Shown here: positions 1 through 12,057 of the stretch, piece after piece
Layout of the letters: each line of letters opens with the position of its first letter
Position numbering within the stretch: the first letter of the stretch is position 1
Origin: Chenopodium formosanum
Lineage: Eukaryota > Streptophyta > Magnoliopsida > Caryophyllales > Amaranthaceae
DNA length: 64,000 nt
Direction: 5' to 3'
NCBI GenBank assembly: GCA_024500155.1
Contig: CM044880.1
Coordinates: 5,270,001 to 5,334,000 of the forward strand
Made by a program: the position numbers and the translations under genes
Notes under the pieces: model-generated
Databases searched by the model: none
What the model was told of the DNA's origin: nothing
Seen by the model: only the letters and a program-made list of their open reading frames with translations

Positions 1-205
1 AAGCTCTACCGCCGCTACAAATACTACTATGACCCTATTCTATTCTGCTCTGATGTTTTGAAATTTGTTATGTCGTATTAAAAGTTGTTCTACTTTGCCC
101 AGAAGATCAAAAGAACAGTGGCCTACTTATATTTTATATTTGGATGTACTAGAAGTTCAAAAGAACAGTGACCTACTTGTATTTTACATTTGGATGTATT
201 ATGTG
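1..205. repeat. Degenerate CTCTG-type repeat with duplicated end
   Basis: This is the left edge of the window. The stretch GAAGATCAAAAGAACAG near 100-118 resembles the terminus of the element at 32364-32515 (CCCAAAAGCTCAAAAGAACAG). The segment TCAAAAGAACAGTGACCTACTTGTATTTTACATTTGGATGTA occurs twice with small changes, near 107-149 and 158-200, so the end has been tandemly duplicated. The left end lies outside the window. The short open frame across 65-373 overlaps this repeat and has no recognisable domain. Confidence 0.35.
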
Positions 206-356
206 CATGATTCACTTGTAAAAGAATATTTTGCTTGTTTATCTTGTTTAAATTTGTTAATTCTATGCTCATTTTTGTTTAAAGTTATCTTACTTATACT
301 TATTACCTTAAATTATGTACACAGTATCCATAAATTATTATTGATACATAAACTTA

Positions 357-607
357 GGGTTTGTTCTCATTGACTAAACTCAACTCAACTGAACTGAACT
401 GAACTGAACCGAGCTGAGCTAAACTGGACTGAACTAACTGAATTGAATATTTTATAAGAGAAGGAAATTAGGAGCTAAACTGAATTGAACTGAATTGAAC
501 TGAACTGAACTGGACTGGACTGGACTGAACTGAACTGAGCTGAGCTGAACTGAACTGAACTGAGCTGAGCTGAACTGAACTGAATTTCAACGTAAGAGAA
601 CAGACCC
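357..607. mobile_element. TWA-type MITE with (CTGAA)n arrays, copy 1
   Basis: The element starts GGGTTTGTTCTCATTGACT and ends AGAGAACAGACCC, which are imperfect inverted repeats. It is flanked by the 3-bp target duplication TTA (354-356 and 608-610). Two blocks of CTGAA/CTGAG pentamers surround a core, GAATATTTTATAAGAGAAGG, that recurs in the other copies in this window. A TWA target site fits the PIF/Harbinger (Tourist-like) class. There is no coding capacity. Confidence 0.75.
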
Positions 608-610
608 TTA

Positions 611-1073
611 ATTACTATTTTATTTTATTTTATTGGTAGAACGACTTAATTGTAATTTTGTATAAATTAGATAAGTAAAGCAAAACTAAGCTTGTTATTA
701 AATTAACAAATATATGAAAAATAGTTTTGAGATAAGCCTAATTGCACTTTTCAATAGATAACTTGCAGGGGAAAGAGTTAATTTCCAAGTTAAGAGATGT
801 TGTTAAGGAACCGTGTATAATGCATATTATGATATGGAGTTACACTTTTTTAGGATATGTTCCCCTTAGTTTAAGAATGTTTTAAAACAAATAAGATAAG
901 AGAATTAAAATTCAAGTGACAAGAACACTCTTTTGAACTAAGCCTCTTAAAAGATTGTATTTCATTTATTTAATAAAGTTCAAAGCAACATCAAGAAATA
1001 CAATGAAATTTATTAATGTTGAAATTATAATTTCACTTACGTGTTTATTACTATGTAGGTTCTTTTGTTGTTG

Positions 1074-1109
<36 letters not shown>

Positions 1110-2600
1110 GTTATACTAAAATTTTAGATATTTTCTTAACGTTTACTACTCTTCAGTCCTTACAAAGCTAATTAAGTAAGAAATTGTATACTTTAGTTAG
1201 AAATTTTTCTAAAAAGTAAAATTGCAACATTGTAGATTCATGCAATTGTTGCTTTTGCTTGATTCATGCAACTACACCACCAAAAACACACATGCTATAT
1301 TTTTTTAAAGAAAGATAGGTAATCAGTGGGCGGACGAAAAGTCGACAAAAGTAGAAACCAATTTAAATGCAAGCGATGAACAATCAACTTTAGGATTCTG
1401 AGGTTGGTATACATCCTTTGACCACACAAACATCACGGTTATGCATTTCTATACATTTGTATAACGATGTAGAATCTCCCAACTAAATAACAACTGTTAA
1501 GGTTACATCAATAACAAGACAAGTAACACCCAAATTAATTACTTATACACTTTTTTATACTTTGTGGTTCAACTTTTGGTTATTTGTACTACGTTGTTGA
1601 TCTTCAAAAAAAAAAATTGTTAATATAATCTCAACGACCATAAACAATCAGCATATTTTACGCCCAAAGTATCATTTATACATTTGTAAAAATGTGGTAT
1701 GAGTTTGGAATCAGAAATGAAAATTGAGTGATATAAAGGTAAAACTTTATCCTTAATAGTTAATACCATTTGTTATAAATCCCTACTAAGTTCATTTCTA
1801 TTAAGGATAAATCCCTAAGGCTAACTATTAGTTCCTTGATGGACGAACAATTGATTGAAAAATATGCACCCTTTGGTTGCATGTTCACATAGTAGGGATT
1901 TATAACAACTAAGTCTATCATATGACTCGAGTAAAAAAGAGAACGTTTCTTTCGAAACATAATTGAATTCTTGTTTCAAACAAATTTAAATGTACATAAC
2001 ATGAATAAAGATCAAAACCCTCATAAATCACCTGCCAACTTGATTTCCCTACCTATAACTTCCTATCATACTTTATATCCTATATTTCCTTCTTTACAAT
2101 GTCATATCACCATACTAAACCCTTTATATCAGAAAAGATATATCAAATCAATTGATACCTAAAACGCGAGCCATATTCAGCTTCCGCTTTGTATTTTGTG
2201 TCACCAAGTTTGTCATCATGTTACGCAAGTAACAAACTCACAGAGAACCTGCAAAAGAAGTTTTTTAATCAATGTTGGAAGTGAAGATTAAACGTAAGCT
2301 TTGAATCTACCTTCCAGACTAAACCACATAACATGACGCATTAAAAAGAAGATCAAGTACCATTATATGAGTGATACCCCCATCATAACAATTTTTTGCA
2401 CACCCGGTTGTACCAACTTTAAATTGGTGGCCTCAAAAAATGGGCAAAAACGGCTCAAATCTCAGGTATTTTTACATATTTCTGGCATGCATAGAGGTGT
2501 TTTGAAATTTCCTGACTTTAGATTGTAATTTCAATCAATCTTTGAGATGAAGGTATCATTACTTCCACATAGTTGCAAATCTTTAAGCAAACATAACTTG
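611..2600. other. Gene-free AT-rich stretch and 3' flank of the RING gene
   Basis: No coding exon, RNA gene or intact transposon was recognised here. A run of about 30 adenines begins near 1075. The part from about 2160 to 2649 probably includes the 3' UTR of the minus-strand RING gene, because no other gene intervenes, but no certain polyadenylation signal could be fixed. The short open frames at 1760-1960 and 1971-2162 look random. Confidence 0.5.
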
Positions 2601-2649
2601 TTATGGATAGGAGCACTAACCTCTGATCTTTCAAACCAAGCTGTAGGGC

Positions 2650-5174
2650 TTATTCCCTGCTAGACTTAGCCCAAAACAATCCCTTTTTCCTTATTGATGG
2701 GCTTTCCGAAGCAGACTTGTTGCCCCTTGATCCAAAGGAAAAATGCCGCTTTAAAAAAGGCTTTGCGGCAGAAATCTTCAAGCTAGAGCTGTTGCCAAGC
2801 TTGGGACTCTTCCCTTCATGTGCACCAGCACTTCTCTTCCAAGAATCAAAATCAAAAGAGGCATTGGTATCTACAACCCGATTCCTTGACTTCTTGCTAC
2901 TCCTAGCTTTCAAATCCTTTTCTGCCTTCAGCATTTTCCCAGCTAATTTCAAAGTTTGCTTCTCCCCAAATGTACAAACCGGGCAGGCAGGATCATATTT
3001 ATTAACTTCGGGCGTTATGGTCTCCAAGCACTCAGCATGGTATACATGCTCACATATTAAAACAGCTACAACAGATAATTCATTACCCGCAATAAATTTT
3101 TGGGTGCTCCAAGGTGACTTCTCAGACAAGAGCTTGGAGCAAATACCACATGTTTGAAAATCAATAGAGATTGACCGGGAATTACGAACACTTGTTTTAC
3201 ACAATTTATCATGAGGAAAGCTGCAGGAATCACTATCAAAAGACCAACGTTCTCTCTGTGAGGCCGACATAAGTTCTGAGAAGGCATGAGCTGACCAACC
3301 ATCAGAGGACCTTCCATAGGATCCCCGAGTTGACACATTGCTTACAGCAGAGTTTCCAAATGGCACCTGCCCTTCTTCAGAAACAGAGTTATTACTCGGT
3401 GAATTTCTCCCAGAACTGTGGCTTTCGGATGCCTGATGGGCAAGCTCGTGAGCTGGCGAACCTCGGGCCCATCTGGATGGGGTTGGTGATGGTGGAGGTG
3501 GATGGCTTTGGGATGAGACTGGTGACATGCATACAGAAGATGTTGTATGAACTGAGGGTGATAGTTTGACAGAAGCAGGGTCTGATAACGGTGGAGATTC
3601 TGTAGATTGTTTCACCTAAATAAATCAAATTGCGAAATATTGGAAAGACAAATTATTAGAGCACTGCATAGTGAGAAACAAAAGTATGTATCTAGAAACC
3701 ACAAAACTTTCCCTATTTACCTCAGTACAGGCATTCCTCCCAGCAGATTCACCTGCCATATATGAAAGCAAAACTCCACTTAAATTTACATTTTCAATTA
3801 TATTAGTAACCAATATAACTGACAACTATGGAGTAAGGAGTTGACTGACATCTATGGAGTTGAAGATAACAGATATCTTGAAAAATGTAGTGCAATAATA
3901 ATTTAAGATCTTAAGAGGATACACTGAAAACTAGCCACCAATCCACATTTATATTGGTAAAGCATAAACAGTCATTTAAGCAACAAGAATAAACTCAATA
4001 ATTTCCCAGGGTGAATCTTACATTTTTAATAGTAGCTTTACTTCTGATCCTCTAAGCAATCTACCAGTATCATGACAAGAATTAAATCAAAGGAAATAAA
4101 AATAAAAAAAAAACAAATGATACGTTACTCAAACTCGACTACAAAAACCGAATTGCTTTTACAGAGATTCAAGACAGGCAATCAAGATCAACATATAGAG
4201 AGGCCAGCAGCAGCTACTTCACTATGGAGGTCAACTGCATAACTATAGTGAGATCCAGAAGCAAAACTATAGAGAGTAGTGAACGTAGTGAGTGAAGACG
4301 CAATAATTTACCCCACATTCAAAAAAAAAAAATGACTTGGTAACCCCTATTTGCCTTTAAAAACAAGTATTTGCATCTCTCTGGACTTGAACAGGAAATG
4401 CAATGAGCTAAAACTCTTTTCAGCAATAACAATAAACTGACCACGACCATGCTACAGTACTTTAGCTGTGTGCTTAAAAGGACAAGTACATACAATCCAA
4501 GTGCAATCAAGATTGAAAAGGATAACCTAATTTGTTTATCCATCAAGCTGTTCTTTTATTTTCTATACCCCTTTTCCTTCACTCCTATATTTTTTTATTG
4601 CAATAGCTTTAGCAATAACCTCAAACCCTTCACGTCTCTTTATAACGGAAAAAGGGGATAGGGCCAAATTGATTGAGCATCATTCTGATAAGTGACAACA
4701 GAAACCAGTTCTTAGAATAAAGACATCAAAAGCAGAAAATGAAAAGACTAACCATAATTATTCCAATATCTAACCAAGTCTAGATAAATTTTGCACAGTC
4801 AAATCAAATAAGAAATATTATAATGCAAGGCAGACCAAGAAGTCTTTACCTGAGGCAGATGTTTTTAGGCTCTTAGTCGTATCCTGGTTCACTGGAGACT
4901 TGCGCCATGCTCCTGTTCGATAACTCTCCAATGAACTACCTCCATCTGACACCTGTGCTGATACATCAGTTGCAGATTTCACATCCAAGGCATCATTCCT
5001 ACTAGCAACATCAGACAACCAGCCTACGGAAGTATCTTCACCAGCTACCCCAACTCGACTATCCCATCGAAAACTCCAAGTTGGAGAATGCCTAAAATTT
5101 CTATGCAGAAATTCACCACTAGATCCTGGTTGTATGGCTTTGTCTCTAGAAGCAACGCAACAAGCAGCTCCCAT
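2650..5174 (-). CDS. RING-H2 zinc-finger protein, putative E3 ubiquitin ligase
   Basis: Coding exons on the minus strand are 5174-4850, 3752-3721 and 3615-2650, giving 440 aa. Phases join cleanly, with GTAAAG and GTAAAT donors and AG acceptors. A 5' UTR exon ends at 6545 with a GTAATT donor; the second exon begins near 5202. The protein is Ser/Pro-rich and probably disordered for the first 270 residues. A C3H2C3 RING lies at about 275-333: CGIC, then C-E-H-V-Y-H-A-E-C, then CPVC. A basic Ser-rich tail follows. The N-terminus MGAACC has Gly2 followed by two cysteines, which suggests lipid attachment (inference). RING-H2 domains generally recruit E2 enzymes; the substrate is unknown. I recall similar plant RING/U-box proteins encoded near DnaJ and SEC14 genes in Arabidopsis, which matches the neighbours here. 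Confidence 0.87.
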
Positions 5175-6544
5175 ATTTGCTCATACACCAGTTCCAATTT
5201 TCAGCTGCTAGCAATCAAAGAAGTTTGCCCCTTGACCACATATAGCGCCAACAGAACCAATCACATATGTTCCAAAAGACCAAAAAAAATTCTGAAAAAG
5301 AAGGGCACACTAATTAATAAACAAAGACAACCATCTGTAGCATATTGAAAAATACATTTACTCAACTAAGATATTACTCAATCTACCAAAAATTTCACAC
5401 CTAAATACCCAATTGCTGCAATACAATTGATCCAGAATTGGCTCATACCCAAAGTTCAAACAACTATGAGAGTTCCAAATTGGTTTGTACCCAAACACAA
5501 CAATCCCGAGATCACAAACATTATAAACGAAGCTCATAAGAATGAATGATATTCCGTAGTAGCAACAACATATGCAAGTTCTGAATAACAAAGTGACATT
5601 TCATACGAGTATACATTATAAAATAAATAAAAAAAAAAAAAACACAAAAAATAGCCATCAGAAACAACCACCAAATCTCAACATCATAATCACGAGTCTT
5701 AGATTCAGAGAAGAATACGAAAAAAGAAGGAACCCTACAATCAAAATCCAAAATGTAAGTCAATGCTAATTTGTTTAGTTGGTTTAAGTCTATCGCGTTA
5801 ATTTCTAAGACCTCGGATCAAATCCCGTCTAATTGCCTTTCCTGGCTACCCATTACCAAAGGTTTTATCAAATCATATACTCAACAAACATTTCCTCTCA
5901 TTCAAAACACCACCTAAGTAAACATTAAACATCCCCAATTGAAGCTCGAAAAAATTACAAAATTTAATCAAACTCAATACAACAATCTCAAAATTAATAC
6001 TAAGATAAATGAAAATTATTAAACTAAAAATAAATAAAAATAATAATAATTAAAAACCTTGAAGAGTGAAGCAGGAAGTAGAGCAAATGATGTTATGAAT
6101 ATGAAGAGTATAGTCAGAAATAAATAGTATCAAAAATTAATTAGTTTTATTAATTAAATTAAATATTTATTAAATCCCCAAAAAGTAGTGGGAAAATCAT
6201 GAAAATTCAGAAAAAAAATATATATATACAGAGGTCAGAAGATCCGAAAATAATGGCGATTAACCATAAAAGCAAAAAAATTGAACAGTCAGAAGAAGAA
6301 AAAATCTATTCAAAATTCCACGATTCAGATGATAAAATACCCCAAAATTAAAATTAAAAATCCAGCAATATAAAACAACTAAATAATCGCAAGATTTAGT
6401 TACCAAAAATCACGCTCATCAAATCAAACAATATCATTAATAATAACTTAATTTCTTACACTAAATTTTTAAAAAAAAAAAAAATAGAATAAAATCAAAA
6501 ATATATATATCAAAATTAATAAGAAATAAAAATGGAGAAATTAC

Positions 6545-6625
6545 CTTAAGAAACTGCAAGTGAGAAGGCGCCACAGAAGAGAGAGGAGAGAGATTCTGAT
6601 TCTAGTTTATGGTTTTTGGGTATAA
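6545..6625 (-). other. 5' UTR exon of the RING gene
   Basis: Read on the minus strand, a CT/GA-rich leader (TCTCTCTCCTCTCTCTTCTG) runs to CTTAAG at 6545 and is followed by a GTAATT donor. The next acceptor is CTAGCAG near 5202, just upstream of the ATG at 5174. The transcription start at about 6625 is an estimate. Additional alternative leader exons in the 5.2-6.5 kb interval cannot be excluded. Confidence 0.55.
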
Positions 6626-6877
6626 GAGAAAGAGAGGTCGTTTTTAACGGTTGAAAATAAACGGAGTTAAAATGATGCTTTTTATTGTTAACTTGTTTTA
6701 TACTCTCAGTGACTGATTTGTAGTTGGTACAGTGAGGGGTGTGTGTAACGTCGTTAAGAATATGTCGACCACCCTTTCCCCTTTCTTTTTGGTGAGTTTG
6801 GCGGATGTGGAACTTGCTTTTTTAAATGTCTTTTTATTTTGTATTTATATACGGATTACGTATATTTCTTAGTACAA

Positions 6878-6934
6878 AGTATGAGTATATTTTTCCTTCA
6901 AAAAAAAAAAAAAAAAAAGTATGAGTATATTTTT
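6878..6934. repeat. Poly(A)-only insertion flanked by a 17-bp direct repeat
   Basis: The 17-bp sequence AGTATGAGTATATTTTT occurs at 6878-6894 and again at 6918-6934. Between the copies are only CCTTC and 18 adenines. This is the expected structure of a retrotransposition event reduced almost entirely to its tail, with a target-site duplication. Confidence 0.6.
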
Positions 6935-7467
6935 ATACGACAAAAATAAATACGGAGTAATGTCTTGACTTTTAGCATGAATTATGTGTGGCCGACTTAC
7001 ACACACCAAACACTTAACAAGTAACCCCTGATCGATTGAATAACCCCTGACCGAGTAACATGTGAGCACACATAACCATTTTCTTTCTATGTAGAAAAAT
7101 ATGGTAGAATAGTCTTGACCAAGTAACCTCGGACTAACCAAATAACCCTTATCTGATAACCCCTGAATAAGTAACCCGATCACACGATGTGACATGAGGC
7201 TATCCACATATGTAAATTTGTGGTTGACTTTTGTATTAGTCACGTAAAATTTTAAAATTATACTTCATAATATTTACCCATTTAACTGCATAATCTAAAA
7301 ACTACTTGATATGTAACAATAACAAATAAATAAATATTATCTCTATTCTTTTTATCTTTCCATTTCTTGTTCATATAAAATGAAAAATAATAAGTCAATG
7401 TTGTTAGATAGGTATTGATATGAAGCATTTGTTAGATAGTTGTTAATTAATGATCGATTTTTATCTA

Positions 7468-7558
7468 CTACCTCCGTTTCGTATTAGTTGCAACTTTGGA
7501 ATATTTTATATCTCACAAATAATACCCCAAAGTTGCAACTAATAAGAAACGGAGGTAG
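7468..7558. mobile_element. Stowaway-like MITE (91 bp)
   Basis: Termini CTACCTCCGTTTC and GAAACGGAGGTAG form near-perfect inverted repeats that extend inward (ATTAGTTGCAACTTT against AAAGTTGCAACTAAT), so the whole element can fold into one hairpin. It is flanked by TA on both sides (7466-7467 and 7559-7560). This is the classic plant Stowaway (Tc1/mariner-derived) structure. Confidence 0.9.
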
Positions 7559-9356
7559 TATAAAAAAAATTATGTTGTTTTAGGTATTAATAATTTAATA
7601 TAAAGTATCATAATATAACTTTTTATTTTGATTAAGATTTAATGATATTATAATAAGGTCAAATCAGTACATTATCATGTGTGCAAATTTTAATTGTGTG
7701 AATTATTTTAGAACAAAAGAAGTAATAACACATGTTTACTTGACATGGTTTAGCAAATAAGACTCCTTGGGAGTAGACAAAAAGAGTATGTAAATGAATC
7801 TCAATCCTCAAGTTGTCCTAGTGAAGATTGATCCCATAATAGTATTGCTTGGTAACGTATCATTTACAATACACAATTTTATACACATGTTGTCCTAAAA
7901 TACATTTATACTGTTATACACTTGTTTAAAAGTTCTTGCCTTAAAAAATGTGTAGCTAAAACATTTTTTACAAATTTTGAATCATACTATTGACTACCTA
8001 CGATCACATAATAATATCATTTACTAACTCGCCTTTTAATTTGAATAATTTTGTGGGTTTTTTTTTTTTTTTTTTTTGAGGCAAAATAATTTTGTAGGTT
8101 TTAAACTTAGAAAAAATGATCATCAATAGTTTGAACTCATAATGCGCGATACCTTAAAATAAACTAATACTCCGTAAATGTGATCGATGATATGCTGAAA
8201 TATAATCCCAATATATGATGAATTTGCGCATTATGACCTAACTTTAACACCTTTCATAATAATTTTATTGTAAAACTTGGGTGTAATTGCAATTTTTATT
8301 GTAAGTATAATTGTAACTCAACAATTGAAGAGCAAAATAATTGTCATGCTTCAAGCATCTATATATAGCTTAACAAAACTATTTCATGTAAAAAAAAAAA
8401 TCCCAACTTTTTTTTTTAATAATTAATTTTTTTTCAATAATAATACGAAGTAATAACATTAAAAGTTGGGGTACGTAGGTGCAGTGCAATGTGCAAACTA
8501 CAATTGTGCAGTAATTCATCAATTGTCATTGATGGAGTTTATAGCATGAAAATAGTGTAGATTGAAAATCCAATGAGGCAAGTCAAATTATATCATAATT
8601 TATATTTTTGGGAAAAAAAAAATTATTAATCATATACTACGAGTACTATATAATTTGTCTGTCATCTTTACTTTAGATTGTTATTTTTTAGTTTTTAGTT
8701 TTGTAGCCGTCAATTGTCATAAAGAAAAACAAATAATCAAAATATAGATATAGTAGCTGGGTGATTTGAATTACTTTCTATTTAGTTTTTTGCCGGTGGA
8801 ATGTAGCCTTTTGTTTTTTTCTATAATTTCAATCCCAAATGGGAATTCAATATTCAATAAATACTTGGTCCAATACCACGGCTTAATTTCAATGTGTATG
8901 CATGAGTTGACTTAACTTTTGAAAAATCAAATATTCATCTATCATATATTCTTCAATCTTCACCATATGTTTAGATGAGAATGTGACTTGAATTAGAAAC
9001 TTATTCAGCCGAATCAACATAGACAGAGTTTAACCCATACTTCCTCTGTCTTAGATTTTTTTATTTATTTATTATTATTATTATTTTTTTTTAACAAGAA
9101 GCCTACCAAAGAAAAAACACACTAATAAAAACTAAAAGGACCAACAAAGCAATTGTCGACAACGAGTTTGAAGTACATCTTTTTTTTTTTTTTTTTTTTT
9201 TGTTATTAATAGGAATACTTGCATTGTTTTTTATCAAGTTTTTATTTAATTGTAACACTTTATAATTTAATTTGGTAAATAAATTGATACTCGTACTATA
9301 CATCTCTCTTTCTAATCCCATTGTGTTGAAAAATAAACCTCTCAAGTTTCACCACA

Positions 9357-9600
9357 TGTAAGCGTCCCACATTGGTTGAAGAAGAGAGAGTTAAACACTT
9401 TATAAGACTAAGAGACTACTCCTCCTATGGCCATATGGTTTTGGGATGGAACCACCTTGGACTTGTGAAGTGGACTCTCTCTCTTGGTTTGCGGGTGCTG
9501 CCCAGACCCGCGTTTGACACATTGCACTACTTCTTTTTACAGCGTCATTATTTTATTTTTTCAGTGTTTATACTTTATATCCCTCAAACTACTAATTAAA
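9357..9600 (+). mobile_element. LTR-like fragment
   Basis: TGTAAGCGTCCCACATTGGTTG, followed by a TATA-like CTTTATAAG about 45 bp on, resembles the promoter end of plant LTR or TRIM elements, where a GTCCCACATTGG motif is common. No partner LTR, primer-binding site or coding domain was seen. A related motif (TGTCCCACACTAG) occurs near 34155. The boundaries are approximate and the class is not determined. Confidence 0.35.
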
Positions 9601-11405
9601 TGCGTATTATATCATCACTAATTATATATACTTGCTTTATATTATAAAATATCCTTGTTGGTTCTAGCTGATTGCGATTGATCCCAAATGAAATGAGTTT
9701 TTTGTTCTACGAGTATCTTATCTTAAAAAATAAAAAAAAATTAAAAAAAAAAAAAAATTAAAAAAAAAATTGTAAATCTTACATGAATTGTACTGTTGAG
9801 GATGGGTTGTGGAATTTTTGAAAGGCTAGTGAAAAAGCAACTTAACTTCTTTCTTGCAAGGTACGCGGAGTGCATGGAACGCATTCCATGCTTTAATTCA
9901 CCTTTCAAGAAAGTAATATGTGTTGTTTGATAATTAATTTAGTAAATTTAATTTGTTTGTTATAATAGAGAAATCAAACTTGATTCAAAATATAACTTAT
10001 ATTAATATGATGTTAGCTCTAGTACAGCTCATTGATCACCTTAATAATTTTTTTTTTTTTTTTTTTAAAAAAAAAGGTTAGAATATAATATTTCATACTA
10101 GATTGATGAAAAGGAAATACTAATCAATGCGATTAAACTAGTTTGTAGAGGGTAATACCTTAATTATTGTTGAGAGTTGAGACACGTATGCCAACTTACG
10201 ACAAATAAAGGATCCATTAATAGTAGGAATATACATAGCTATGATTTTTTATGAAATCTTATTAAGAGAATTAGAAGTTTCATTTATGTTTCGATATTAT
10301 TAATTACACACGTGTATATATCATTCTCAATAATTGAGCTTTGTGCCTTTGTGGTTGACATTATATTGTAAATTTCTAATGAACACCATTTTTAATTTAT
10401 TTTTTTTATTTTTGGCAAACATTGGTTAAGTTATGAATGGTGTCTTAATCATTAGAATATTGGATTGACTATACACTATTATATAGGATCATGTGATCAA
10501 GTGCTTGCACTATCTAATTTGCTATTAAAGATGGGCTTAGAAACGATATCGTTGATGGCGTGTTTGAATTTGATTTAGGTGCATATTAATCAAAAGCCAA
10601 ACTAATTTTAGCTAAAAGCAAAAATATGATATGAAGTACTAAATAACTTTATTACTTAAACAACTTATAACTCAAAGATTGAAATTTAACACAAAAACTA
10701 ATTTTAACTACCTACTCAATCAATTATCTAAATGTTTATACTTGATTGATTGATCTACAATCACAATAATATTTATCTTAGCTTTATTCCCAAACTTTCA
10801 TGAACCATAATTTTTTATAAGATTTCAACTTCACATACATGATCTATTGATCTATAATAAAGTTGTAGTAGTATACAACCAAGTTTGTTATTACGTGGAT
10901 TGAGGTTCACTCTTATGTAGTGGCATCAAACAATAAAAAGGACAAATTGTGCACGTAATTTGATTAAAAAGACAAATGACAAGTATTGAAGTGACCATGT
11001 AATCAAAATTTCTACATAAAATGATAAAAATACAATTTGGTTGATGCTACCGTTAGTTCAACTTCATTTATCATTTATGTAAGCTTTGTTACCTAGTTTG
11101 AAGTCAAAGGAAGTTGACAAGTAGTTGCCTTAAACTATATTTAATGACGATTTTACCCTCTATCTTATTTGTTGGTTTAATAGCAAACTTAAGGGTAATA
11201 TAGTAAATTTGTACACGTGGACCTCTTATAATGGGGTGCGTTTGTTTTAGGTCATTAATTTAATGTAGCCTATCAAGTGATCACACGAATTTTATCCACT
11301 TACATATTTGTTCTTTTTTTGGATTTTGTCACACCTATCAATTTCGGATTAACTACTAATCACCACATATCCAACTATATATATAACTACGTAATACATA
11401 TGGAC

Positions 11406-11549
11406 AACACAAGACATGTTCTGATTTACTAGAAATGAGCTGGACTGAAAAGAAATGAATATTTTATGAGAAAATAAAATTAGGAACTGAAGTGAACTGA
11501 ATGAAATTAAACGAAATTGAACTGATAATAAGCTGAAGAGAACAGACCT
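11406..11549. mobile_element. Degenerate CTGAA MITE
   Basis: This copy retains GTTCTGATTTACT at the left, the family core GAATATTTTATGAGA, dispersed CTGAA/GTGAA units and GAGAACAGACC at the right. Target duplications are no longer clear. It is an eroded relative of the copies at 357-607 and 30119-30299. Confidence 0.5.
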
Positions 11550-11890
11550 TGTATAAAAACTATATGTTAAATTTATAATATAGGACTGGAAGAGTTCGAT
11601 AAATTTATAGAACCGTACTTTATTTTGACATGAATTAAAGTTGTTCCAAAAGTTGCCAAACTATTATTAGTGGACTTTCTTTTCTTGTTGAATTTTGATT
11701 ACCATAAAGTGGCTCGTCAAAGACTCAACGGAGGCAAACCAGGCCAAATGGCGTTCTTGGTAGTTGTTGGACCAAAAGTAAAGGAGACAAAGATTTAAAC
11801 TTTTAAGTTTTAACATCTACTTAAAAATATTAATGATCAATACATACATTATTCATAATAATAATACAAAGCATGCATGATGTATTTTTT

Positions 11891-12057
11891 ATTTTTGGTG
11901 TTCTACCCACTTCACCCTTTAGGCTAATCCGAATTTGGGGATCAGTTCTGGATGGTTAGGTTCCAGTCCCCTCCCGATTGTTGTTGCGGGGGATCGAACA
12001 CGAGTCCTCCCTACCAATTGTAGTCCCAATCACCACTACACCAACAACCAATTGGTG
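11891..12057 (-). mobile_element. tRNA-derived SINE, minus orientation
   Basis: Read on the minus strand, the unit starts GGTTGTTGGTGTAGTGGTGA (an RNA polymerase III A-box-like TGTAGTGGTGA) and has a B-box-like GTGTTCGATCCCC about 45 bp later. It then runs through an unrelated body to GTAGAACACC and an A-rich tail at about 11880-11895. Spacing and order match a tRNA-related plant SINE. The short open frame at 11935-12123 on the other strand is a chance frame within it. Confidence 0.6.

Noticed and set aside
361..600. The CTGAA arrays as a minisatellite or CRISPR-like array
   Set aside because: The arrays recur inside elements with inverted ends and target duplications, have no spacers, and the genome is a plant.
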